Source of the DNA: Lysobacteraceae bacterium
GTDB lineage: Bacteria; Pseudomonadota; Gammaproteobacteria; Xanthomonadales; Xanthomonadaceae
Direction of reading: 5' to 3'
NCBI GenBank assembly: GCA_027483745.1
Contig: JAIXTZ010000127.1
Span: forward strand, 1 to 23,873
Length of the DNA stretch: 23,873 nt
In this document: positions 15,704 through 22,877 of the stretch, piece after piece
Layout of the letters: the number at the start of each line of letters is the position of its first letter
Numbering within the stretch: position 1 is the stretch's first letter
Notes under the pieces: model-generated
Seen by the model: the letters and a program-made list of their open reading frames with translations, nothing else
Told to the model about the DNA's origin: nothing
The model's database searches: none
Program-made: the position numbers and the translations under genes

Positions 15704-18415
15704 TCAGGCGGCGCCGCGGCTCCAGTGGGCCGGTGGCTCGGGCTTCGAGAACAGCCAGCCCTGGCCGATGCCGCAACCCAGCTCGAGGAGCGCCGCGCGC
15801 TGGCGTTCGTCTTCGATCCCTTCAGCCACCACCTCGAGGTCCAATGCGCGCGCGAGGCCGATGATGGCGGAGACGATGGCGGCGCTGCCCGGGCTCATCG
15901 CCGCGATGAAGCTGCGGTCGATCTTGACGGTGTGGAGCCGGAACCGGTGCAGGTAGCCCAGCGACGAATAGCCCGTGCCGAAGTCGTCCAGCGCGACCTT
16001 AATGCCATGCCGCGCCAGCGCGTCGATGGTGTCGCCGGCGCGGTCCTGGTGGGCGATGAAGGCGCCTTCGGTGACTTCGATGCGGATCTGCGATGGCGCC
16101 ACGCGGTGCGCCTCCAGCCGCTCGATGAAGCGCGCGGCGAAGTCGCCCATGCGGAAATGCCGGGGCGAGACGTTGATGTTGATGTACTGCCGGTCGTCAA
16201 GGAGTTCGGGGGCCAAGGCGAAGATCTGCTCGAAGATCAGCCAGTCGATCGCCTCGAGGCTGCCGTTGGCCTCCGCCACGTCGAGGAAAGCGCCCGGCGC
16301 GAGCACGCCGCGCACCGGATGGCGCCAGCGCATCAGGGCCTCCCAGCCGAGGATGCGGCCGTCATCGAGCGCGACGATGGGCTGCAGCCAGGGCTCGAAT
16401 TCGCGCCGCAGGATGGCGAAGCGCAGGTCGCTTTCCAGCTCGAGGAGCGCGAGCGCCTTGTCGTGCAAGGCCTCGTCGAAGACCTCGAATCGGCGCTCGC
16501 TGCTCTTTTTCGCGCGGTACATGGCGATGTCGGCGTCGCGCAGCATGTCTTCCGGCGAATCGTAGCGTTCGTGGCCGATCGCGATGCCGATGCTTACGCC
16601 AGTGAAGACCGTGCGTCCGAGGACGTCCAACGGCCCGGAGAGCGCGGCGATCACGCGCTGCGCAAGGCGGACGGCGTCGTCTGCGCCGTCCACGCGGTCC
16701 ATGAGGATGGCGAACTCGTCGCCCCCTAATCGCGCCACCATGTCCGGTCCTCGGACGCAGCGCGAGAAGCGATGCGCCACTTCGACCAGCAGCGCGTCGC
16801 CGACGGCATGGCCCGCGCTGTCGTTGATGATCTTGAAGCGGTCGAGGTCCATGAACAGCAGGGCGAAGCGGGCGTCGGGATCGCGCTGCAGGCGCTTGAC
16901 CGCGCGCGCGAGGTGTTCGCGCAGGTAGGCCCGGTTCGGCAGGCCGGTGAGGCCGTCGTGCAGTACCTGGTGCTTGAGCTGTTCCTCCATGCGTTCGCGC
17001 ACGGCGATCTGTTCGCGCAGCGCCTGGGTGCGTTCCTCGACGCGGCGTTCCAGCTCGGCGTTGGCGCGCCGCAGCGCCTCCGCGGACTGGTGGCGCTCGA
17101 GCGTGCTGGCGACCTGATGGGCGATGAAGGTCAGCAGCTCCTCGTCGGCAGGGGAGTAGACGAGGCCGGCGGTGTAGCTCTGCACCACCAAGACGCCGAA
17201 CGCGCGGCCTTCGCGAAGCAACGGCACGCCCAGCCAGCTCTTGGTCGGGCCCGGCGTAGTGCCGGCGAAGGCCCCCGTGGCGGCGACCTCCTCGAAGGCG
17301 GCGCGCCCGGCTGCCGTGTCGAGGTCGACCAGCAGGGGCCGGGCGCGATGGTAGACATAGGCGGTGACCCCGGTCCGGGCCTGCGTTCGTCCCGGATTCG
17401 TCTCGAATTCGTCGGCGAAGTAGGGGAAGTCGAAATGCCGCCCGTCTTCGCTGATCAGCGCGACGTAGAAGTTCCGGCTGGGCATGAAGCCGCCCACGAT
17501 CTCCTGAAGCGTCTCGAAGAAGGCATGCGTATCGAGATCGGAGTTGGCCAGCTCGGCGATGCGGTACAGCGCACGCTGCAGGCGCTCGCCGCGCTCGCGC
17601 GCCTGCACCTCGGCGGTGAGCTCGCGCGTGCGGAGCTCCACGCGACGTTCCAGCTCCTCCTGGGCGCGCTTGTGCTCCAGCGCCGCGAGGATGTGGCTGC
17701 CGACGAAGCCGAGCAGGGCCTGGTCCGCTTCGGTGTAGCGCGGGCGCTGCACGTAGGCCTGCACGACGAGCACGCCGCGCACCTGGCCGTCCGCCAGCAT
17801 GGGGACGCCCAGCCAGTCGGAGGCCCGCGGCCCGAACCGCCGCATCGTCACGCCGATCTGCTCGTCGATCTCGTCCGGGGCCCCGCGTAGCGCCCGTCCT
17901 GTCTGGAAGACCTGGTAGGTGTACGTGCCCTCGAGGTCGGACAGGCGGCGGAACGGCATGTCCGCCGCGCTGACCCCGGGGTCCTCGGTGTCGGCGTAGT
18001 AGAGGAACTCCACGTCATCGGTTTCCGGCCGATGCAGCGCGATGAAGAGGTTTTCGCCGTACATCAGCCCGCCGATCACCTGGTGCAACGCGAGCAGCAT
18101 CGCGTCCATGTCGAGGTCGGACGCGGCGAGGTCGCTGATGGCGTACAGCGCTTGCTGCACCTGCGCCGTCCGCTCGGCGTCGGCCAGCGCCGCGCCCAGC
18201 TGGAGCAGGCGGGCGTGTTGGTCCAGCAGCGCGTCCAGCAGCTGCGATTCGGCCTCCGGTAGCGTCCCGCCTTGCACCGCCAACCGGCTGCCATCCACCG
18301 CGAGGTGGGCGCGGCCCTCGCGCAGCGTCGGCAGGGCAGCGCGCGCCCGCTCGGCGAGCGCTTCGACCGGCAGCGGGGTCGGCGGCAGGGCAGCGGGCGG
18401 GATGTGCGCAGGCAT
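15704..18415 (-). CDS. GAF-GAF-GGDEF-EAL cyclic-di-GMP turnover protein
   Basis: A 903-residue soluble sensor enzyme with both diguanylate cyclase and phosphodiesterase domains. There are two tandem GAF domains (about residues 85-240 and 275-430) joined by coiled-coil segments rich in ELERRVExRTxxL. The GGDEF domain follows with an intact GGDEF at 564-568, and an RxxD inhibitory site, RGPD at 555-558, five residues before it. The EAL domain has an intact EAL at 692-694 (GWEALMRWRHP), DDFGTGYSSLGYL, KIDRSFI and EGIE. All key residues look present, so either activity is possible. The two GAF modules are clear internal paralogues. No membrane helix is seen. The start at ATG 18415 lacks a good ribosome site; in-frame GTGs at 18430 and 18442 are alternatives. 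dinB begins four bases after the stop. Confidence 0.92.
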   Translation of the reverse strand: MPAHIPPAALPPTPLPVEALAERARAALPTLREGRAHLAVDGSRLAVQGGTLPEAESQLLDALLDQHARLLQLGAALADAERTAQVQQALYAISDLAASDLDMDAMLLALHQVIGGLMYGENLFIALHRPETDDVEFLYYADTEDPGVSAADMPFRRLSDLEGTYTYQVFQTGRALRGAPDEIDEQIGVTMRRFGPRASDWLGVPMLADGQVRGVLVVQAYVQRPRYTEADQALLGFVGSHILAALEHKRAQEELERRVELRTRELTAEVQARERGERLQRALYRIAELANSDLDTHAFFETLQEIVGGFMPSRNFYVALISEDGRHFDFPYFADEFETNPGRTQARTGVTAYVYHRARPLLVDLDTAAGRAAFEEVAATGAFAGTTPGPTKSWLGVPLLREGRAFGVLVVQSYTAGLVYSPADEELLTFIAHQVASTLERHQSAEALRRANAELERRVEERTQALREQIAVRERMEEQLKHQVLHDGLTGLPNRAYLREHLARAVKRLQRDPDARFALLFMDLDRFKIINDSAGHAVGDALLVEVAHRFSRCVRGPDMVARLGGDEFAILMDRVDGADDAVRLAQRVIAALSGPLDVLGRTVFTGVSIGIAIGHERYDSPEDMLRDADIAMYRAKKSSERRFEVFDEALHDKALALLELESDLRFAILRREFEPWLQPIVALDDGRILGWEALMRWRHPVRGVLAPGAFLDVAEANGSLEAIDWLIFEQIFALAPELLDDRQYININVSPRHFRMGDFAARFIERLEAHRVAPSQIRIEVTEGAFIAHQDRAGDTIDALARHGIKVALDDFGTGYSSLGYLHRFRLHTVKIDRSFIAAMSPGSAAIVSAIIGLARALDLEVVAEGIEDERQRAALLELGCGIGQGWLFSKPEPPAHWSRGAA

Positions 18416-18475
18416 GGCGCGTTCTAGCACGTCAATCGTCACCCTGCCGAAACCCGGCCGGGAGACACTGCGACC

Positions 18476-19738
18476 GTGCTCGCGTTTCCCGCCATCCGGC
18501 GCTTTGCCGCCCCCGTCGCCCTGCTCACGCTTATGCTCGCGGGCATGCCTGTCGCCACCGCATCGCCGCTGCTCGTGATCGCCCACCGTGGGGCTTCCGG
18601 TGAGCGCCCCGAGCACACGCTCGAGGCCTACCGGCTTGCGATCGCGCAGGGCGCCGACTTCATCGAGCCGGACCTCGTGCCGACCCGCGACGGGGTGCTG
18701 GTGGCGCGTCACGAGAACGCGCTCTCCGGCAGCACCGACGTCGCCGCGCGGCCGGAATTCGCCGACCGCAGGACGCGCAAGAAGATCGACGGCGTGTGGA
18801 CCGAGGACTGGTTCGCCGAGGACTTCACGCTGGCGGAGATCCGCCAGCTGCGGGCGCGCGAGACGCGGCCGGACGTGCGCGCGGCGAACACCGCCTACGA
18901 CGACCGCTTCGGCATTCCCACCCTCGAGGAGGTGGTGGCGCTGGCCAAGGCCGAGGGCGGGCGCCTTGGCCGCCCGATCGGCGTCTACCCGGAGACCAAG
19001 CACCCCACCTTCTTCCTGCACGAAGGCCGGCACCTCGATGGCACGCCCATCGCGATGGACACCAGCGCGATGCTTGTTGATGCGCTGGTGGCGCTGGCAT
19101 TCACCGACCCGGCGCGGGTTTTCATCCAGAGCTTCGAGATCGACAACTTGCGCCGGCTCCGGCACACGCTGATGCCGAGGGTCGGGGTCGCGCTGCCGCT
19201 GGTCCTGCTGTTGGGCGACACCTCGGGCGGCAGCGATCCGGCAGCCACCAATTTCGGCCAGCCCTACGACCTCGTCTGGTTCGCCGCGCAGGGCGACGAC
19301 CTCGCGGCGCGCTACGGCGCGCTGCCGGCCGCGGTGCCCGGATTCGGTGCCGAAACGCATTACGGCGAACTGGTGACGCCGGGCGCGCTGGCCGCCCTGC
19401 GTGGCGACGTCGACGGCCTGGGGCCATGGATCGCCAGCCTGGTGCAGGCAACTCCCGCCCCGGCCCGTGCAGCGGATCCGCGCCCGCGGATCGGCGCGTC
19501 GATGGCGCCGTGGTTGGCCGAAGCGCGCCGGCTCGGCTTCCAGGTGCATGCCTACACGGTCCGCGCGGAAGCGCCCTATCGTTTCATCGATGCGGAGGGT
19601 CGCGAGCAGTCGCCCGAGGCGCTCGTTCGGCAGCTGGCCGAGGCGGGAGTCACCGGGGTGTTCGCCGACCAGCCGGGCCTTGCCGCGGGGGTGCGTGACG
19701 CGCTGCGCCACGAGGACGCGGCGCGGACACCGCGCTGA
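18476..19738 (+). CDS. glpQ: Periplasmic glycerophosphodiester phosphodiesterase
   Basis: Hydrolyses deacylated phospholipids (glycerophosphodiesters) to sn-glycerol 3-phosphate and an alcohol in the periplasm. The 420-residue product has a signal peptide (RRFAAPVALLTLMLAGMPVATA, cleavage near residue 29). The TIM-barrel family motifs are intact: LLVIAHRGASGERPEHT with catalytic His37 and Arg38, FIEPDLVPTRDGVLVARHE with the metal ligands Glu64 and Asp66 and second His79, and the periplasmic-type IGVYPETKHPTFF. The long insertion after residue 85 (KIDGVWTEDWFAEDFTLAEI) is typical of periplasmic GlpQ rather than the short cytosolic UgpQ type. The start is GTG 18476, with GGGAG 11 bases upstream. 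It diverges from the GGDEF-EAL gene across 60 bases and feeds the same pool as glpK and glpD, though it is 8 kb away. Confidence 0.9.
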   Translation: MLAFPAIRRFAAPVALLTLMLAGMPVATASPLLVIAHRGASGERPEHTLEAYRLAIAQGADFIEPDLVPTRDGVLVARHENALSGSTDVAARPEFADRRTRKKIDGVWTEDWFAEDFTLAEIRQLRARETRPDVRAANTAYDDRFGIPTLEEVVALAKAEGGRLGRPIGVYPETKHPTFFLHEGRHLDGTPIAMDTSAMLVDALVALAFTDPARVFIQSFEIDNLRRLRHTLMPRVGVALPLVLLLGDTSGGSDPAATNFGQPYDLVWFAAQGDDLAARYGALPAAVPGFGAETHYGELVTPGALAALRGDVDGLGPWIASLVQATPAPARAADPRPRIGASMAPWLAEARRLGFQVHAYTVRAEAPYRFIDAEGREQSPEALVRQLAEAGVTGVFADQPGLAAGVRDALRHEDAARTPR

Positions 19739-19772
19739 CGCCCGCCGAGAGCGGCGCCGCTATGCTTCCGGG

Positions 19773-20312
19773 ATGCCTCGCATCGCGTCCTTCCCCCCGG
19801 CGATCCCCTCTCGCCCGCAAGCGCTGGTCCTCGGTTCGATGCCGGGGGCGGCGTCGCTGCGCGCCCGCGAGTACTACGCGCACCCGCGCAATGCTTTCTG
19901 GCCGCTGATGCAGGCGCTGTTCGCGGTGCCGGCATCGGCACCCTATGCGGTGCGCCTCGCCGCGTTGGGCGAGGCGCGCATCGCCCTGTGGGACGTCCTG
20001 TCCGAATGCGAGCGCGTTGGCAGCCTCGACAGCGCCATCGCTCCCGGCAGCATCGCCGTCAATGACATCGCCGGCCTGCTGGCGAGCCACCCCGACTTTT
20101 GCGTGGTCGCCCTCAACGGCGGTACGGCGGCGCGGCTGTTCGATCGTCATGTCGCCCCGTCGCTGGGCGACCGTCGCGCTGCGGTCCGCGTCCTGCGCCT
20201 GCCTTCGACGAGCCCGGCACACGCCGCGCGAACCTTCGTGCAGAAAGCCGAGGCCTGGGCGGCATTGCGCGCGGCCCTGCAAGCCCCTGGCGGCGCGCGC
20301 GCATGTGCCTGA
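19773..20312 (+). CDS. DNA-deoxyinosine (hypoxanthine-DNA) glycosylase, UDG superfamily
   Basis: Base-excision repair enzyme of the uracil-DNA glycosylase superfamily; the family removes hypoxanthine from deaminated adenine. The 179-residue product has the motif-A segment LVLGSMPGAASLR near residues 18-30, the family-specific YYAHPRNAFWPLM near 34-46, and the C-terminal LPSTSPAHA near 142-150 as motif B. These match the hypoxanthine-DNA glycosylase subfamily better than classical UDG, MUG or SMUG. The start is ATG 19773, weakly preceded by CCGGG; it lies 34 bases after glpQ. Its stop overlaps the next gene by ten bases, so translation is coupled to the NRDE-family protein. Confidence 0.85.
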   Translation: MPRIASFPPAIPSRPQALVLGSMPGAASLRAREYYAHPRNAFWPLMQALFAVPASAPYAVRLAALGEARIALWDVLSECERVGSLDSAIAPGSIAVNDIAGLLASHPDFCVVALNGGTAARLFDRHVAPSLGDRRAAVRVLRLPSTSPAHAARTFVQKAEAWAALRAALQAPGGARACA

Positions 20313-21085
20313 TCGCTGTCGCTGTCGACGCGCATCCGCGCTGGCGATTCGCGCTGGCGGGCAACCGCGACGAGTTCCACGCGCGCCCCACCGCCGCAGC
20401 CGGTTTTCTCGATGCCGGTGAAGCCACCTACGGGGGGCGCGACTTGCAGGCCGGCGGCGGCTGGCTGCAGGTGGCGCGAGACGGCCGCGTCGCCGCTGTC
20501 ACCAACGTCCGTCTCGGTGTCGCGGAGTCGTCGCCGCGGACGCGAGGGTCGTTGGTCGCCGACTTCGTCGCCGGCGCAACGACGGCCAGCCGCTACCTCG
20601 AGGCCCTGCAACCCGTCGCCCCCGAGTTCGGCCGGTACAACCTGCTGCTGTGGGACGGTTCGGCGCACTACGCGTCCAACCATCCGGCGTACCGCGCCCG
20701 CCTGCTGGTGCCGGGCGTGCACGCCTTGTCGAACGCCGACCTCGACACGCCATGGCCGAAGACCGAGGCCCTGCGCGCGGCGATGACGCGTTGGATCGAG
20801 GGTGCGGACCGCCGGACGCCGCGTGAGGGTGGCGACCTGCTCGAGCCGCTCTTCGAGGCGCTCGCCGACCCGAGCGAAGCGCCGGACACGGCGCTTCCGG
20901 ACACCGGCGTCGGGCTTGAATGGGAGCGCCGGCTCTCGGCCGCCTTCATCCGCGGCGAGACCTACGGGACACGGGCCAGCACGGTCGTGCTGGTCGGCGA
21001 TGACGGAATCTGGTTCGAGGAGCGCAGTTTCGGTCCGCACGCGATGCCGGCCGGCCGCCGCGGGCGCTGGTTGGCGCGACGCTGA
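20303..21085 (+). CDS. NRDE (TANGO2-like) family protein
   Basis: The 260-residue product begins MCLIAVAVDAHP and carries the family name motif AGNRDEFHARPTA (NRDE at residues 21-24). The conserved GGRDLQAGGGWLQVARDGRVAAVTNVR follows, then SRGSLVADF-like (TRGSLVADFVAG) and YNLLLWDG. Members resemble N-terminal-nucleophile hydrolases with Cys2 as a candidate nucleophile after Met removal, but no bacterial activity is established to my knowledge; the eukaryotic relative TANGO2 affects Golgi organisation and has been linked to heme handling. It overlaps the upstream glycosylase by ten bases. A heme link would be of interest given the heme genes at the other end of the window, but they are 14 kb apart. 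Confidence 0.88.
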   Translation: MCLIAVAVDAHPRWRFALAGNRDEFHARPTAAAGFLDAGEATYGGRDLQAGGGWLQVARDGRVAAVTNVRLGVAESSPRTRGSLVADFVAGATTASRYLEALQPVAPEFGRYNLLLWDGSAHYASNHPAYRARLLVPGVHALSNADLDTPWPKTEALRAAMTRWIEGADRRTPREGGDLLEPLFEALADPSEAPDTALPDTGVGLEWERRLSAAFIRGETYGTRASTVVLVGDDGIWFEERSFGPHAMPAGRRGRWLARR

Positions 21086-21146
21086 GGCGCCCGGTCTGCG
21101 CTGTAACCTGCGCGCGTCGCGAGGCTGCTAGCCTGCCCGGCGTCCA

Positions 21147-21968
21147 GTGCGTGGCGAGGCGGTCGTGGGTCCGGGAGCGTTGCTTCAGGCGGAAGCCGAA
21201 CGGGAAATCGAGCGGGCGGCGCGGCAACTGGCGCGTGCCGGCGAGGATCGGCACGAGGGCATCCACCAGGCACGCAAATCCATTCGTCGCGTGCGCGCGG
21301 CTCTGGCGTTGGGCGCCGGGGCGTTCTGCGTCACACCCTCGGTGGGGCACCTCGATGCGTCGCTGCGAAGCCTGTGCCGTGGGCTGTCCGCCCTGCGCGA
21401 TGCCGATGCCTTGCGCGACGCCCTGCTGCACCTGTCGCGCGACGCGGTGATCGGCCCGATCGAATGCGAGCGCCTGTGCGCTTTCGTCGCCGTGCTGCGG
21501 GCGCAGCGGCTTGCGGCGGCCTTGGCGCGCGATCCGGATTTCTCCCGCCGCCGGATCAGGCTTCAGCAGGCGCAAGCCCGGATCGCGCTCCTGCCTTGGG
21601 CGGGCGTACGGGACGCCGACATCGACGCCGCACTGGCGTATTCACGCAAGCGGCTTCGCAAGGCGCTCAAGCAGGCCAAGGCCGATTCGGACGCCGAGGC
21701 TTGGCACACCCTGCGCCGCCGTGTACGGCGCTTGCGACAGCAGGAGACGGCGCTGGCGCGGATTCGCCCGGACACCGCCCACGCCACGCCCGACATCGGC
21801 GCGCTGGCCGACCGGATGGGCAAGGCCCAGGACCATGCGCTGCTGTTGGCGCATTGCCGTCGCAGTGGCGTCTTCCCCGCTCGCGATCGGGCGACGCTGC
21901 GGCGACTCGTCGAGCCGCTTTACGCCGACGCCCTACACCACGTCGAAACGGCGCTCCGGGACACCTGA
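21147..21968 (+). CDS. CHAD-domain protein
   Basis: The 273-residue product is an all-helical, strongly basic CHAD (conserved histidine alpha-helical) protein. The key segments are HEGIHQARKSIRRVRAAL near residues 37-54, with the conserved His and basic patch, then SALRDADALRDAL, and the second-repeat equivalent AWHTLRRRVRRLRQQETAL. CHAD proteins bind polyphosphate through such basic faces and are often next to CYTH phosphatases or polyphosphate kinases; neither is visible here. Start choice is open: GTG 21147 (used here) or GTG 21165, which has a GAGG site five bases upstream. The gap of 61 bases from the NRDE gene may hold a promoter. The stop codon lies in the loop of a strong hairpin. Confidence 0.85.
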   Translation: MRGEAVVGPGALLQAEAEREIERAARQLARAGEDRHEGIHQARKSIRRVRAALALGAGAFCVTPSVGHLDASLRSLCRGLSALRDADALRDALLHLSRDAVIGPIECERLCAFVAVLRAQRLAAALARDPDFSRRRIRLQQAQARIALLPWAGVRDADIDAALAYSRKRLRKALKQAKADSDAEAWHTLRRRVRRLRQQETALARIRPDTAHATPDIGALADRMGKAQDHALLLAHCRRSGVFPARDRATLRRLVEPLYADALHHVETALRDT

Positions 21969-21982
21969 GTCCCGGGGCGCCG
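21949..21982. terminator. Fourteen-pair hairpin across the CHAD gene stop codon
   Basis: CGGCGCTCCGGGAC (21949-21962) pairs with GTCCCGGGGCGCCG (21969-21982), with one U-G pair and the loop ACCTGA, which contains the TGA stop. It lies between convergent genes, 23 bases from the ompW stop. No T run follows, so it would act as a strong G+C hairpin on either strand. Confidence 0.6.
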
Positions 21983-22005
21983 CCGTGTGCTTCGTGGCGG
22001 ATCGA

Positions 22006-22623
22006 TCAGAAGCGCAGGCCGACCTGCAGCGAGTACACCCAAGGATCCACGTTCGCGGTACCGATGCCGGCGCCGGCCAGGGTGGCCTCGGAGTCGAAAT
22101 CGATCCAGCGCGCTTCGCCGCGGAGGAACCAGCGGTCGCTGGCGAGGAAGTCGGCGCCGAGCGCGGCGGTCAGGCCGTCCGAATCGTCGACATCGACCGG
22201 CGCGCCCGCGAGGGCGTTGATGCCGCGGACGTCCGACACCGAGGTCCAGTTGTAGCCGAGGCCGACATAGGGGCTGAAGCCGCCCTCGTTGCCGCCGAGG
22301 AAGTGCCAGTTGGCGCCCAGGCTGATCGGCTGGTGCTTGAGCGCGACGACCTCGCCGAGGCCCGCGAGGGTCACCGTGTGCTCGAACTTGCTCACGGGCA
22401 TGTCGAAGGTCAGCTCGATGCCGTTGTCCAGGAAATAGGAGGCGCCCACCACCGCCTGGGTGTCGCTGTCGATCGAGGCCGCGGCGCCCGCCAGCGTGCC
22501 GTTGTCGGACTTCGGATTGACGTTGGCGGCGCCGGCGCGGACGGCGAAGCCCTGCGCAGAAACGGTGGTCGACGCCAGCGCGGCGGCGATGGCGATCGAC
22601 GTGAGGGCAAGGGTTGAACGCAT
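22006..22623 (-). CDS. ompW: OmpW-family outer membrane protein
   Basis: A 205-residue, eight-stranded outer-membrane beta-barrel of the OmpW family, a small porin with a hydrophobic channel. There is a signal peptide (RSTLALTSIAIAAALASTTVSA, cleavage about residue 23, before QGF). The mature start FAVRAGAANVNPKSDNG is the family opening, followed by LGANWHFLGGNEGGFSPYVGLGYNWT, the classic OmpW block, and it ends WVYSLQVGLRF with a terminal Phe as required for barrel assembly. The start is ATG 22623, supported by AAGGA eight bases upstream on the minus strand. An in-frame ATG three codons earlier is too close to that site. It diverges from aceF across 254 bases and converges on the CHAD gene. 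Confidence 0.93.
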   Translation of the reverse strand: MRSTLALTSIAIAAALASTTVSAQGFAVRAGAANVNPKSDNGTLAGAAASIDSDTQAVVGASYFLDNGIELTFDMPVSKFEHTVTLAGLGEVVALKHQPISLGANWHFLGGNEGGFSPYVGLGYNWTSVSDVRGINALAGAPVDVDDSDGLTAALGADFLASDRWFLRGEARWIDFDSEATLAGAGIGTANVDPWVYSLQVGLRF

Positions 22624-22720
22624 TGGGGACATCCTTCTGGGTGGCGAGTGGGGGTGCGCCGCGGGAGGGCCGGCGCGGGCGGAAGACTGCGCATGACGCA
22701 GTGCAGCGAGCGGCAAGGTT

Positions 22721-22738
22721 TTGTCCTCGGGAGGACAA
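22721..22738. promoter_or_regulatory. Palindrome, candidate operator between ompW and aceF
   Basis: TTGTCCTCGGGAGGACAA has perfect 8-base arms around GG. As RNA the stem would extend by two U-G and two G-C pairs. It lies 98 bases from the ompW start and 139 from the aceF start, a reasonable operator position for either gene. The cognate protein is unknown. Confidence 0.45.
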
Positions 22739-22831
22739 GGCCGCGTCCCGACCGCGTGAATCGGCCCGGCTGTAAACGTATGCGGCCCCGTCGAAGCGGC
22801 CCGTGGCCGGGCAGGGATGGCGCCCCATGGG

Positions 22832-22872
22832 CTCCGAGGCCAGAATGAGGGTCTTGTTTGCGTCCCTCGGAG
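22832..22872 (+). promoter_or_regulatory. Inverted repeat that could mask the aceF ribosome site
   Basis: CTCCGAGG (22832-22839) is the exact complement of CCTCGGAG (22865-22872). The second arm contains most of the GGAGGGG Shine-Dalgarno (22869-22875 region) of aceF. Pairing across the 25-base loop would hide the ribosome site. Whether it forms is not shown by the sequence alone. Confidence 0.4.
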
Positions 22873-22877
22873 GGGAC

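Larger units (their letters stand above)
22624..22877. promoter_or_regulatory. Divergent ompW-aceF control region
   Basis: This 254-base gap must contain the ompW and aceF promoters. I see no -35/-10 pair I would defend. It does hold the 18-base palindrome at 22721-22738 and the inverted repeat around the aceF ribosome site at 22832-22872, listed separately. No open frame with coding character is visible in it. Confidence 0.5.

Noticed and set aside
14686..17890. Several plus-strand frames of 200-390 codons opposite dinB and the GGDEF-EAL gene
   Set aside because: Shadow frames: biased composition, no recognisable motifs, and they overlap genes with intact catalytic signatures.
18453..18462. 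CCCGGCCGGG palindrome before glpQ
   Set aside because: Ten-base G+C-only palindromes are expected often in this composition; it merely abuts the ribosome site.
18416..19711. In-frame N-terminal extension of the GGDEF-EAL reading frame on the minus strand (432 more codons)
   Set aside because: It is the antisense of glpQ, rich in Arg/His/Gly/Gln typical of shadow frames in high-GC DNA, with no domain pattern. The credible start is at 18415, or at GTG 18430 or 18442.
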